A DNA stretch of 61,950 bases from Oscillospiraceae bacterium (GTDB taxonomy: Bacteria > Bacillota > Clostridia > Oscillospirales > Oscillospiraceae). Below are positions 7,216-16,351 of the stretch, one piece after another. A program made the translations under genes and the position numbers. Below the pieces are notes generated by a model, which made no database searches, was not told the DNA's origin, and saw only the letters and a list, made by a program, of their open reading frames with translations. The number at the start of each line of letters is the position of its first letter. Within the stretch, counting starts at the first letter, position 1. The stretch is from the NCBI GenBank assembly GCA_009783555.1, contig WRDH01000012.1:1-61950 (forward strand), written 5' to 3'.

Positions 7216-10200
7216 TCATAAAATCATCGTTTCGACAATTTTATCAACGATTTCATCAAAATTCATCGACTCAACATTTTCACAGATCCACTGAACAAGA
7301 CCATCATCATCCTCATATTGATATCTTGTCATCTCCTCCATAGCTGCATCCACAGCATCCATATCGTAGGCGTTACACGCTGCTGCCAGAGCGGAAAGCG
7401 CAGCTTTATCCGGCTTATCCTTTATTGGTTTTTTGGTTAATGAATCATAGGTTTCCAGCAGACCCTCAATATCATCAATAAGGTTTTTTACTACTTTAAT
7501 GAATGATTCATTTTGCTTCTTAATGTAGCCGAACTCAAAAGCCTTCGCTGCCCTCTCCAAATCTGATGCTAATCTGCCGACTGAATCCGCGCAGATTCCG
7601 TAGCTTGACCCTTTGATACTGTGGACCGATATTTCATAATTATACAGACCGTTTTCTGTCACATTAGCAATCGGTTCAAGCAGGTTTCTCGTATTTATCA
7701 TAAAAGACCGCAAAACACCGATATATACTTCTTCATCACCGCCAAACCTCTCTACACCCAAATCATAATCCAGGCTGGTTATCTCTTTTCCGCTGAAAAC
7801 CCTCTCGGATGTTCTATGAGGCTCTTCCCGGACGCTCTGAGACTCTTTCGGAACTTCAGTGATTTCCATCATTTTCTCTTTATCTTGTTTGCGAATCCAC
7901 TGCCTGATGACTGCATCAAGCCTGGCAATGTCTATAGGCTTTGACAGAAATGCTTGAAAACCTTTACTGAGAAACATTTCTTCATTTCCAACAACTGCAT
8001 TTGCGGTCAGCGCGATAATCGGGAGATTTACGGCATAATCGGTTCCCAGTTCACGTATATGCTGTGTAGCTTCAATCCCGTCCATTCCGGGCATCATTTG
8101 ATCCATGAAAACCGCGTCATATTTAACACGCCCTGCATCAATCAAATCGATTGCCTTCTGCCCGCTGTCTACACAATCTATTTGCATTTGATATGGCTTC
8201 ATAAGCCCCTTTGCCACATCCAGATTTGTTTGATTGTCATCAACAATAAGTACATGCGCATATGGAAGACTGACACGCTTGAGAGTCATTTCTTTTGCAC
8301 GTCTGCCGTCCATATAGCTGAAACTGTTAAGGCTTGCAACAATATCGGGACCGATAACAGCATCGTCAACAAACTTCTGCTTAAGCCTTGCGGTAAATAC
8401 ACTGCCTTTTCCGTATTCGCTCTCTACAGATATTGAGCCGTCCATCATCTCACAAAGCATCTTAGCTATCGGAAGACCCAAGCCTGTACCTTCAATCATC
8501 CTGTTTGCATTTGTATCCAATTGCGCATAATCGTCAAATAATCTAACCAGATCGCTGCGCTTGATGCCTTGGCCCGTGTCACCTACTTCTATTGTCAGCC
8601 ATACGGTATCGCCCTCTCTTTCGCAACTTATCCCGAATCTAACCTCACCTTTGTCTGTATATTTTATAGCATTTGACAAAAGGTTATTCATGATTTGATT
8701 CAATCGCAGTTCATCACCGTAAAGGATTTCATATATATTCTCGCTGATGTTCAGCTTCAGTTTAATGGGTTTTTCACCTATCCGCAGAAGGTTTTGCGTG
8801 ACGGTATCATTAATAAGACTCGCTATGCTGTACTCAACCGGCACAAGATCAAGCTTACCTGACTCGATTTTTGAAATGTCGAGAATATTGTTAACGAGAC
8901 CAAGAAGTGTTGTTCCCGCATTATGTGCTTTAACCAGATTTGATCGTATATCTATGTCGATATTGTTTTTTTCAAGACTGAGCCATGTGAGACCTATGAT
9001 AGCGTTAAGAGGCGTACGCATTTCATGACTCATTGTCGCCAGAAAATCGCTCTTGGCGTTATTTGCTCTTTGTGTTTCAATTAATGCCGCTTCAAGCTTT
9101 TCTGCTGCTTTTCTCATATTAAGCGTCATTTCGTTACGTACGATGGCATTGGTTATAAGCAGGCAGCCGGAAAGTAGCGAAGCAGCGACCTCTTCGGAAA
9201 ACACATTTTCATTATAACAGTTATCGCAGCTCACAAAACCCCAAAACTCATCCTGCACATATACCGGTGCGGCAAATATGGATTTTACTCCGTGTTCCTT
9301 CATCCGCTCTTGTTCGAGCGGCGGCAAATCTCGCACTACTGAGTTGACACACTCACCGCGTTTAAATAGTTGTTCGAATTTTGGGAGGTTATCTTCATAT
9401 GCAAGATTCTTTAACAAATCATCTTTACTGCGCAAGAAAACACTTGTAACCCACTCGTATTCGAGGGAAAAGTGCAGCTTTCCGTCTATTATACTGTTTT
9501 TCCACATACGGAATCTGCTGGCCTTTACGGCTTTTCCCATCATGCCCATGCATATTTGCAAGTTATCTTCAAACTCATCAATTTCCGATTGCAGTAATAT
9601 GTTCGCAGCCGTATTCATGTTATCGAGCAGCACGGATTTCTGCTGGATTTCACGCATCATTTCTTTCTGCTCACGCAAATCACGAATATATCCGGCTACG
9701 GCAAAATCATCATCATACGCAACGCGGACAAGAGTTACTTCCGATGGTATCGGGATGCCATCCGATGTTTGGTGCATCCATTCAAACACATTCTTGCCAT
9801 CTTCAAATGCTTTTTTTATCTTCGTCGGTGCTACCTCCGACGAGCGGGAACCGTCAGGTTGAAAATCCGGCGAAAGGTCATGGAACCGGTTTGCGTAATC
9901 TACTTTGTCTTTCATATTAAACAATCGTACCGATTCCTCATTACAGTCAAAGATACGGCTGTTTTTATCCCAGAGATTGATAACAATAGGCGATGTATCC
10001 AGCAACAACCTCGTACGCTCATGCGCTTCATGTATTTGAACGGCTTGCATGCTGCGGTTTATGGCACTGGCAAGCATACTGCTGATTGAGCTGATAATAC
10101 TGATCTCGTCCTCTGCAAAAACTTCCTCCAGATCGCAATTTTCAATACTCAAAAATCCCCAAAACGTTCTTTTGATAAACATGGGGATTACCAATACAGC

Positions 10201-10989
10201 CTTTATGCCATAACCATCTAAAAATCGTTGCTCCTGTTGCGACAGATCTCGAAGCAATCCGTTTATATACCTGCCACTCGAGAATATTTCTTTCCATTCC
10301 GGTACTGCCGAATAAGGAAACTCTATGCCGATCGGAACAGATTCCTGTTGTTTACCTACTTCGTTTTGCCATTCATAGGTGTGGACAAAATACAGCTCTC
10401 CGTCAATCAACTCATTTCGCCAAATCCTCACCCGATCCCCACCAATCGCAATCCCCACGATTTTTAGACTTTCCAGCAACGCCTCGGAAATATCTATATC
10501 ATCTTCAGTAGAAAGTAAGGTCTCAACAGCCAGATTGCCTGTATTGATCATTTTATTACGCTTCTCGATCGCCTCCATCATACGGTTATGCTCGCGCATA
10601 TCTCTCGTATAGCCGGCAACTATGTAATCGTCTTCGTACTCCAGGCGGACAAGCGTGACCTCACAAGGTAAAGGCTCTCCGTGTGACGTTTGAAATGTGA
10701 ACTCCGAAACACATCTGCCTTCGGCAAATGCTTTTTCAAAATACTTTTGACCTGTTTCGGTAGAAACACTGCCATCAGGTTGATATTTAGGGAATATTTC
10801 AAAATACCGCTCTAGAAATTCCTGCTTGTTCTTAAACTTAAAGAGCCTGACAGCCTCCTCATTACACTCAAACGGCTCATATTTACTATCGCTTACCCTT
10901 TTCATTAAACGGCAAGCAAGAGGAGTCGCGTCAAGCAGCAACTGCGCACGCTCATGTGCGGAAGAATTGTTATTATTTTTCACATCCAT
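7216..10989 (-). CDS. hybrid sensor histidine kinase, PAS-GAF-PAS-GAF-HisKA-HATPase-REC-HPt
   Basis: A 1257-residue kinase with no transmembrane segment that I can see, so probably cytoplasmic. The sensor part is a duplicated unit. PAS1 (about 12-135) and PAS2 (about 325-440) share AHERxxLLLDxxP, F(D/E)CNEE(S/A)VRLF and a RDxRE end; GAF domains follow each (about 150-318 and 460-620). HisKA has MSHEMRTPLN with His near 655, and HATPase has NNLLSNAIKY near 770, DTGQGI and GTGLGL. REC has FMDQMMPGMDG with Asp near 961, and HPt has SVHSIKGSS with His near 1121. A full phosphorelay is therefore in one chain. It heads an operon with a double receiver and a PsiE-like protein. GGGGGTGAAATT before ATG is the RBS. 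The ligands of the sensor domains are unknown. Confidence 0.95.
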   Translation of the reverse strand: MDVKNNNNSSAHERAQLLLDATPLACRLMKRVSDSKYEPFECNEEAVRLFKFKNKQEFLERYFEIFPKYQPDGSVSTETGQKYFEKAFAEGRCVSEFTFQTSHGEPLPCEVTLVRLEYEDDYIVAGYTRDMREHNRMMEAIEKRNKMINTGNLAVETLLSTEDDIDISEALLESLKIVGIAIGGDRVRIWRNELIDGELYFVHTYEWQNEVGKQQESVPIGIEFPYSAVPEWKEIFSSGRYINGLLRDLSQQEQRFLDGYGIKAVLVIPMFIKRTFWGFLSIENCDLEEVFAEDEISIISSISSMLASAINRSMQAVQIHEAHERTRLLLDTSPIVINLWDKNSRIFDCNEESVRLFNMKDKVDYANRFHDLSPDFQPDGSRSSEVAPTKIKKAFEDGKNVFEWMHQTSDGIPIPSEVTLVRVAYDDDFAVAGYIRDLREQKEMMREIQQKSVLLDNMNTAANILLQSEIDEFEDNLQICMGMMGKAVKASRFRMWKNSIIDGKLHFSLEYEWVTSVFLRSKDDLLKNLAYEDNLPKFEQLFKRGECVNSVVRDLPPLEQERMKEHGVKSIFAAPVYVQDEFWGFVSCDNCYNENVFSEEVAASLLSGCLLITNAIVRNEMTLNMRKAAEKLEAALIETQRANNAKSDFLATMSHEMRTPLNAIIGLTWLSLEKNNIDIDIRSNLVKAHNAGTTLLGLVNNILDISKIESGKLDLVPVEYSIASLINDTVTQNLLRIGEKPIKLKLNISENIYEILYGDELRLNQIMNNLLSNAIKYTDKGEVRFGISCEREGDTVWLTIEVGDTGQGIKRSDLVRLFDDYAQLDTNANRMIEGTGLGLPIAKMLCEMMDGSISVESEYGKGSVFTARLKQKFVDDAVIGPDIVASLNSFSYMDGRRAKEMTLKRVSLPYAHVLIVDDNQTNLDVAKGLMKPYQMQIDCVDSGQKAIDLIDAGRVKYDAVFMDQMMPGMDGIEATQHIRELGTDYAVNLPIIALTANAVVGNEEMFLSKGFQAFLSKPIDIARLDAVIRQWIRKQDKEKMMEITEVPKESQSVREEPHRTSERVFSGKEITSLDYDLGVERFGGDEEVYIGVLRSFMINTRNLLEPIANVTENGLYNYEISVHSIKGSSYGICADSVGRLASDLERAAKAFEFGYIKKQNESFIKVVKNLIDDIEGLLETYDSLTKKPIKDKPDKAALSALAAACNAYDMDAVDAAMEEMTRYQYEDDDGLVQWICENVESMNFDEIVDKIVETMIL

Positions 10990-11091
10990 AATTTCACCCC
11001 CACACAGTATTTTTTCTGATTTATTTTATCATGATTTGGCTATGGAAACAAGAGAAAGAGCCTTTAACAAAACGTAAATTTCACCAAAACT

Positions 11092-11168
11092 CGTCATTGC
11101 GGCCTCTGAGCCGCAATCCCGTGAAGTACGCATTATCAATGGGATTGCGGGTCGAGCCCGCAATGACG
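11092..11168. repeat. CGTCATTGCGG palindromic repeat
   Basis: Outer arms CGTCATTGCGG/CCGCAATGACG enclose two smaller inverted repeats, TTGCGGC/GCCGCAA and CCGCAATCCC/GGGATTGCGG. It lies between the large kinase gene and rplT. A decayed relative is at 14917-14975, and a related unit with CCGGGTCAAGCCCGG is at 20556-20586. Confidence 0.8.
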
Positions 11169-11191
11169 AAGTATGTTTAGTTATTTACCCT

Positions 11192-11551
11192 CTATGCACT
11201 AATCGCCTCTCTTGCTGTACCACAAAGCTGCTTAAACACTTCGGGTTCGTGTATTGCCATTTCCGAGAGCATTTTTCTGTTGAGATTTATTCCCGAAAGC
11301 TTTAAGCCGTGCATGAAGCGGGAGTAATTCATTCCGTTTGCTTTGCATGCGGCACTTATTCTCGTTATCCAAAGTCTGCGGAAATCTCTTTTTTTCAGCC
11401 TGCGTCCGGTGTACGCATAGGTGAGTGATTTCATAACAGCCTGATTTGCCATCTTGAAATGTTTTGACTTAGAGCCCCAATAGCCCTTAGCTAGTTTCAA
11501 TATTTTTTTTCTTCTTTTGCGCGTTGTTACAGCACCTTTAATTCTGGCCAT
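11192..11551 (-). CDS. rplT: 50S ribosomal protein L20
   Basis: The 119-residue basic protein matches L20 along its full length: [50 protein letters not shown] and [19 protein letters not shown]20 binds 23S rRNA early in large-subunit assembly. In Bacillota it also represses its own infC-rpmI-rplT operon by binding the leader, which fits the attenuator-like hairpin before infC here. It is the last gene of the operon, ten bases after rpmI. Confidence 0.98.
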   Translation of the reverse strand: MARIKGAVTTRKRRKKILKLAKGYWGSKSKHFKMANQAVMKSLTYAYTGRRLKKRDFRRLWITRISAACKANGMNYSRFMHGLKLSGINLNRKMLSEMAIHEPEVFKQLCGTAREAISA

Positions 11552-11561
11552 TTCTACCCTC

Positions 11562-11759
11562 CTATTTGTACGGAATCATAAGCTTGATTGCGGCTTCATT
11601 TGTGACATCGGCATAACCTGTTTTACGCAGGCCTCTCTTGCGCTTTGTCGTCTTCTTGTTGAGAATGTGGTTTTTATACGCGTGAGCGCGTTTAACCTTC
11701 CCGGTTTTAGTGAGGCTGAATCTCTTCTTCGCCCCGCTATGTGTCTTGATTTTTGGCAT
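11562..11759 (-). CDS. rpmI: 50S ribosomal protein L35
   Basis: The 65-residue product has the L35 signature [14 protein letters not shown], followed by [16 protein letters not shown]35 is a small basic protein of the large ribosomal subunit. It sits between infC and rplT, the standard order. The C-terminus IKLMIPY is normal for the family. Confidence 0.98.
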   Translation of the reverse strand: MPKIKTHSGAKKRFSLTKTGKVKRAHAYKNHILNKKTTKRKRGLRKTGYADVTNEAAIKLMIPYK

Positions 11760-11882
11760 AACTAATTATCTCCTCTTTGAATGTTCTATACAAAAATTCT
11801 CTTGTCGCTTAGATGTATCAGAATGACATGCAATGCCATCCCGAACAAAACTAAGAATTTTGTTTTCGGTGTAAAACACCTA

Positions 11883-12404
11883 TCAGTGTTTTGTTTGCTT
11901 CGGTGTTAAGAACAATGACATATGTCTGCCGTCGAGCTTCGGGTTTTTATCTACGTTCCCGACCTCCGCGCATTCCTCGGCAAACTTTACCAGCAGCTTT
12001 TCCCCGATGTCCGTGTGTGCCATCTCTCTGCCCCTGAAACGTACTGTTACCTTGAGGCGGTCGCCTTCTTTCAGGAATTTTAGCCCGTTTTTCAGCTTAA
12101 TGTTAAAGTCGTTTATGCCGATACTCGGCGACATACGTATTTCCTTTACCTCTACGATATGCTGGTGGCGTCGCACTTCCTTCTCCCGCTTTGCCTGTTC
12201 ATAACGGAACTTGCCGTAATCCATGATTTTGCAGACAGGCGGCTTGGAGTTCCCTGCGATCTTAACAAGGTCAACCTCTTTCTCGACAGCGATTTTCATC
12301 GCGTCTGCCGACGACATGATGCCCAGTTGTGTTCCATCCTCGTCGATAAGACGAACTTCACTGTCGGTAATCTCCTCGTTAATTTGATAGTTTACGTTGC
12401 TTAT
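11883..12404 (-). CDS. infC: translation initiation factor IF-3, probable ATA start
   Basis: IF-3 binds the 30S subunit and proofreads start-codon choice. The product shows INEEITDSEVRLIDEDGTQLG at the N-terminus, DYGKFRYEQAKRE in the middle, and EIRMSPSIGINDFNIK and VRFRGREMAHTDIG in the C-terminal domain, at normal length (about 173 residues). The start is the interesting part. A GTG at 12411-12413 is in frame but is itself part of the ribosome binding site GTGAGGTG, while ATA at 12402-12404 lies six bases after that site. Unusual AUU/AUA/AUC starts are an established feature of infC, because IF-3 discriminates against them and so controls its own level. An annotation starting at the GTG would be three codons too long. 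Confidence 0.96.
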   Translation of the reverse strand: MSNVNYQINEEITDSEVRLIDEDGTQLGIMSSADAMKIAVEKEVDLVKIAGNSKPPVCKIMDYGKFRYEQAKREKEVRRHQHIVEVKEIRMSPSIGINDFNIKLKNGLKFLKEGDRLKVTVRFRGREMAHTDIGEKLLVKFAEECAEVGNVDKNPKLDGRHMSLFLTPKQTKH

Positions 12405-12430
12405 AAAAAACACCTCACTTCAATTTTCCA

Positions 12431-12459
12431 AAACAAAGACGGATGCGTAAACACCCGTC
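12431..12459 (-). terminator. leader attenuator hairpin before infC
   Basis: On the minus strand GACGGGTG pairs with CATCCGTC (one G-U pair, six-base loop) and is followed by TTTGTTTT. It is about 140 bases downstream of the promoter and 27 bases before the infC start, the position expected for a ribosomal-protein (L20) leader attenuator. Control by L20 is inferred from other Bacillota. Confidence 0.65.
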
Positions 12460-12601
12460 AAACAATAATACCTCAATGGTATCTTGCCACCTAACATTTA
12501 GGTTTTGAACCACAACTCGCTATACGCGGCAGGGTGAGGACGGGGTTACCGTTCTGCTTACAATATGCGCCACAAGTGGCAATCCACCGATGACAATCGC
12601 A

Positions 12602-12630
12602 ATGATACACTGTATCAGTATATATGTCAA
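12602..12630 (-). promoter_or_regulatory. consensus sigma-A promoter of infC-rpmI-rplT
   Basis: On the minus strand a perfect TTGACA (12625-12630) is separated by exactly 17 bases from TATCAT (12602-12607). Transcription would start near 12595, giving a leader of about 190 bases with small hairpins (such as CCTAA/TTAGG) and the terminator-like stem at 12431-12459. Confidence 0.8.
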
Positions 12631-12637
12631 GAAATAT

Positions 12638-14818
12638 TTACCACAACCGCTCAAATTCACCGGTGTCATTATCGCTGTCGGTTATGTAAAGAACACCGTT
12701 TACAATCTCAAACGAGAATTTATATTCAAACCCTTGACCATAATCACTAATTACCGTAAGTTCATTTCCATTGACAGACCATAGACCAAATTCATCATCA
12801 GCCATTACAATGGCATTCTCATCAAAATAAACAAGCTCTGACCACCAAAAGAAGTATGTACCCACACCGCCGGAGAACGACCAGGCACCTAATAGTTCAT
12901 GATCTATCAGATCCGGATCTGTAATACCCGGAGGTGGTGGAGGATCAACAGGAGGAGGAGTCCCGTGATCTGGCGGATCAATCCACGGTACGTCCATATA
13001 GTCGCCGAACCCTAAGAAATCTTCAAATCTCTCAAGAAGTGTTTCTCCCCAATCAGCAATATTAATAAAGTTAACTTCCTCTATCCTGCCTGCGCTGTTT
13101 GATGCTGAAATTGTCAAAGACAAGCTCTCATCCCAAAACGAATCTGTAAACGGGTCATCAATTTCAAGTCTGAAGCCATCACTGTTTCTTGTATAAACAC
13201 CCGACAGAATCGTTTCAGAAGACCTATCCTCTACGTATGACAATGTAAAATTCCCTCTGTCTGTCCAACTGAGAGTTAACTCACCGGTTTCGTTATCTGA
13301 CCAACGGTCATCAGTGGTTCCTCTAAACACCACTTCACTACCGTGCGAGGTTTCTCTCATTTCCCATTCAAGAGTAAAAGACATACGATCTCTGCCTGCA
13401 CCGACATTCATCTCAAAAGTCCAAATGTCGGTCGCCGATGCGCCAAAATCAACTGACATATCAAAAAGTTCAACTTCTCCCTCATATGCAAGGTCGGTAC
13501 CTATCTCAATCCGCAAAAGCCTGTTATTGCTGCCAATGTAAAATGTTACTGTAATTTCGCCGCTTAAGCTGCGGGTAAAGCTTCGTACCTCACGGCGCAT
13601 TTCACGAATAAAATCATCATAAGAGGTGTAAAAGAAGCCTAGATCGGAAATATTTGACTCAAGCATTGCTCGTATGTTTTCGTCATTTTCAAGAATATCA
13701 AAAAACTCTTCAAACAAATCGGCTATATCACGGTCGGTAATAATAAAATCGATTTTTTGCGCTCTTACACTATTACCGCCTGACATTATATCAATTCTCT
13801 CGGAAGTTACATCAAGACGTTGTACAAAATCGCCGAGCAGTTTTCCATACTCTTCCGAAAAAGCCTCCGTATCATCGCTGCCTCTTAAGAAATCGGCAAG
13901 CATTTCAACAGCATTAACAATCTCGTCGGTTTCCGTGCGGTCTAAATCCAGCACACGCGCAAAAGAACGAAAATCATCTTCAAATGTATCAAAAACAATA
14001 CCGTAGTAATTATTGTCAACTTGCCTCAGACGTGCAGCTGCCACATCCCTGTTAAGATATACATCCAAGTCCATACTGATGTTAAAAACGGTCAATCCGA
14101 CTTCAAGCGCATATTCTCCGCGCCTTCCGTCAGAATGGAGCATGACAGAGCCGCGGGTTTCACTCCAGAGGTTTCTGTGATCAAAATCTACAGATACCGA
14201 TCCGTCTTGCAGACTTTCAAACAATAACCCAAACAGCTCAAGTGGTGTGCCCTCTAAACGCTCTTCGATGTCGCTTCCGACATTTGACAGTGCCCTGAAC
14301 ACAGTTGTCGTCGGAGAAGAAAGAAAAACCAAAAAGTATATCAATAAAGCAGTTGCAATCAAAGCAACCGCAGCAACAACCGGCACGATGATTTTCCACA
14401 CCTTCTTAGATGGCTTGGTATTGTGCGGTATTTCAGGCGGTGGTACAGGTGGCTGTTGATATGGCTGGTACTGCTGATATAGCGGGTTTTGTTGATCAGG
14501 CGGACTTTGCGGATATGGCGGGTTCTGCGGGTACGATTGATTCTGCGGATATACAGGCTGTATAACTTGCGGGTCTGTTTGTTGATAAGGCGGTTTAAAT
14601 GCAGGCGGTTCAAGCACAATAGGAGCATCATCTGCTTGCGGAGACTCTTCATTTTCAGAGATTTCATCTGCTTGCGGAGTTTCAATTTGCTCAGATGCAC
14701 GATTCCTTTCCGGTGTTTCTTCTTGAACAACAGCGTCAACATATTGCAATACTGCTCCGCATTTTCCGCAAAACCTGCTCCCGGGAGTAACACTTGAACC
14801 ACAACTATGACAAAACAT
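12638..14818 (-). CDS. zinc-ribbon membrane protein with large extracellular domain
   Basis: The 726-residue product begins with a double zinc-knuckle, MFCHSCGSSVTPGSRFCGKC (C-x2-C and C-x2-C). A cytoplasmic Glu-rich then Pro/Gln/Tyr-rich linker with repeated YPQNP-like units runs to about residue 140, followed by one transmembrane segment at about 147-170. The remainder is extracellular: a long region with SVSVDFDHRNLWSETRG and many acidic residues, a Pro-rich linker near 640 (PPPVDPPPPPG), and a C-terminal lipocalin-like beta unit (LLGAWSFSGG..YITDSDND). This one-TM layout is common in uncharacterised Bacillota proteins; no enzyme motif is visible. GGGGGAG lies before the ATG. It is monocistronic, just upstream of the infC promoter. 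Confidence 0.8.
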   Translation of the reverse strand: MFCHSCGSSVTPGSRFCGKCGAVLQYVDAVVQEETPERNRASEQIETPQADEISENEESPQADDAPIVLEPPAFKPPYQQTDPQVIQPVYPQNQSYPQNPPYPQSPPDQQNPLYQQYQPYQQPPVPPPEIPHNTKPSKKVWKIIVPVVAAVALIATALLIYFLVFLSSPTTTVFRALSNVGSDIEERLEGTPLELFGLLFESLQDGSVSVDFDHRNLWSETRGSVMLHSDGRRGEYALEVGLTVFNISMDLDVYLNRDVAAARLRQVDNNYYGIVFDTFEDDFRSFARVLDLDRTETDEIVNAVEMLADFLRGSDDTEAFSEEYGKLLGDFVQRLDVTSERIDIMSGGNSVRAQKIDFIITDRDIADLFEEFFDILENDENIRAMLESNISDLGFFYTSYDDFIREMRREVRSFTRSLSGEITVTFYIGSNNRLLRIEIGTDLAYEGEVELFDMSVDFGASATDIWTFEMNVGAGRDRMSFTLEWEMRETSHGSEVVFRGTTDDRWSDNETGELTLSWTDRGNFTLSYVEDRSSETILSGVYTRNSDGFRLEIDDPFTDSFWDESLSLTISASNSAGRIEEVNFINIADWGETLLERFEDFLGFGDYMDVPWIDPPDHGTPPPVDPPPPPGITDPDLIDHELLGAWSFSGGVGTYFFWWSELVYFDENAIVMADDEFGLWSVNGNELTVISDYGQGFEYKFSFEIVNGVLYITDSDNDTGEFERLW

Positions 14819-14916
14819 TATTTTTCTCCCCCATTATCATGTAACGATTATTACGACTCCTTCTATCTCAATATATAATATACAAAAGCTCATAATAATG
14901 CAATAACGAAAATGCT

Positions 14917-14975
14917 CGTCATTGTGGGAATATTTCATCCTCCGCAGAGGTGAAAAGGCTCGACCCGTAATGACG
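14917..14975. repeat. degenerate CGTCATTG...AATGACGG repeat
   Basis: Outer CGTCATTGTGGG and CTCGACCCGTAATGACGG match the ends of the repeat at 11092-11168, but the centre has diverged. It lies between the zinc-ribbon gene and rmuC. Confidence 0.6.
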
Positions 14976-14987
14976 GATAGAATGTGA

Positions 14988-16337
14988 TTAATCACCTAAT
15001 TCATCATCAAGCCCCTCATCATCGTCGTCTTCAAAAGCCTCCAACATCACCGGAACTGCAGCTTCTTCCAACTCATTAACATCAACACCTGCATCCAGCA
15101 CCTCAACATTTCGCAGCTTCCTGTTGATCGCCTTAGTTCTTGTCCCGACTATTTCGCCGATTGTTTTATCTGCGGTTTGAATTTGCTTCTGCGCCTTTTC
15201 GAGCATGTCGCCAAACTTGATGAACTCTGACTTCACTGCACGTAAAGTGTTCCATACATCCAGTGACCGTTCTTCTATCGCAAGAGTCTTGAATCCCATT
15301 TGATACGAACTTAAGAGCGCGGCAAGCGTTGTAGTTCCAACGGCAATGACCTTGAACTTCGTACGCAACTCCTCGAACAAGGCGACATTTTGCACTACCT
15401 CGGCATAAAGCCCTTCGGTGGGTAAAAACATGAGCGCAAAATCCGTGGTTTTCGGCGGCATTATATACTTATCGGCAATCTCCTTTGCGGAAACGCGGAT
15501 TGCTTGCGCCAGCGACTTTCTGGCGTCCTTTATCTCATCCTTATCATCGGCATCAACCAAGCGGTTGTAATCCTCAAGCGGAAACTTCGAGTCAATCGGC
15601 ATCAGCAACGGTTCATCGCCGGGACCGGGAAACTTTACAGCAAACTCCACCCGCTTGCCGCTGTCAATTTCAACATTTGCAACGTATTGCCCCGGTGCAA
15701 GAATATCGGATAACAGTTTCTCAAGCCTGACCTCACCATAGGAGCCGCGCTCTTTAACATTCATCAAAGCATTACGCAAGCTCTTGGTATCGGCGGCAAG
15801 ATTCTTCATCTCACCAAGCCCTTGCTGAACACTTTCGAGTTGCTTGCTTACCACTTCAAACGACTGAGCCAAGCGTGATTCCAGAGTTTTTTGCAACTTC
15901 TCATCAACCACTCCCTGCATCTGCTCTAGCCGCTTCTCATTGCTCTCCTGAAGACTCTTCATTTTACTTTCAAGCGTCTCATTGACCTTCTCAATATTCC
16001 CCGCACTATCGCGTTGAATAGAAGAAAGCCTGCTGTCAAGCTGCATCTGAAACTCACGAAGCTGTTTATTGGTTTCCTCGCGGTTGCCCTGCAAAGTAGA
16101 TTGAATACTCTCGGAAATAACACCGAACCGCTTAAACTGCTCGGTGGTATTATCACTAAGCTGCCGCGAAAAACTTTCCTGTTGTCTCGCCTCGTTCTCT
16201 CGCTGCTCATCTTTACTCTTCCGAAGAATCTCAGCAATCCTGTCAACCCCGCTCTTGCTCCGCCCGACAAAAAACAAAACAATAACAACCAAAAGTAAAA
16301 CAGCAATAACAATACTTAACAGCAATTGAATATCCAT
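14988..16337 (-). CDS. rmuC: RmuC-like DNA recombination protein
   Basis: The start is ATG at 16335-16337, six bases after AAAGGGAG; the in-frame GTG upstream lies before this site and overlaps gatB. The product has an N-terminal membrane anchor (about 4-24), a long coiled coil (about 30-190) with Gln/Glu/Ser heptads, then the RmuC nuclease-like domain: RGSYGEVRLEKLLSDIL, PIDSKFPLEDYNRL, MPPKTTDFALMFLPTEGLYAE and TTLAALLSSYQMGF. RmuC limits DNA rearrangement at inverted repeats in E. coli; its PD-(D/E)xK-like core is predicted, not proven. A very acidic tail (EAFEDDDDEGLDDELGD) closes it. It directly follows gatB. Confidence 0.95.
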   Translation of the reverse strand: MDIQLLLSIVIAVLLLVVIVLFFVGRSKSGVDRIAEILRKSKDEQRENEARQQESFSRQLSDNTTEQFKRFGVISESIQSTLQGNREETNKQLREFQMQLDSRLSSIQRDSAGNIEKVNETLESKMKSLQESNEKRLEQMQGVVDEKLQKTLESRLAQSFEVVSKQLESVQQGLGEMKNLAADTKSLRNALMNVKERGSYGEVRLEKLLSDILAPGQYVANVEIDSGKRVEFAVKFPGPGDEPLLMPIDSKFPLEDYNRLVDADDKDEIKDARKSLAQAIRVSAKEIADKYIMPPKTTDFALMFLPTEGLYAEVVQNVALFEELRTKFKVIAVGTTTLAALLSSYQMGFKTLAIEERSLDVWNTLRAVKSEFIKFGDMLEKAQKQIQTADKTIGEIVGTRTKAINRKLRNVEVLDAGVDVNELEEAAVPVMLEAFEDDDDEGLDDELGD

Positions 16338-16351
16338 ACAAAACTCCCTTT

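Noticed and set aside
7216-10989. Duplicated PAS-GAF units as an assembly duplication
   Set aside because: The two halves share motifs but differ at most positions, so the duplication is old and real.
12405-12413. GTG at 12411-12413 as the infC start
   Set aside because: It is embedded in the ribosome binding site GTGAGGTG, which leaves no room for initiation there.
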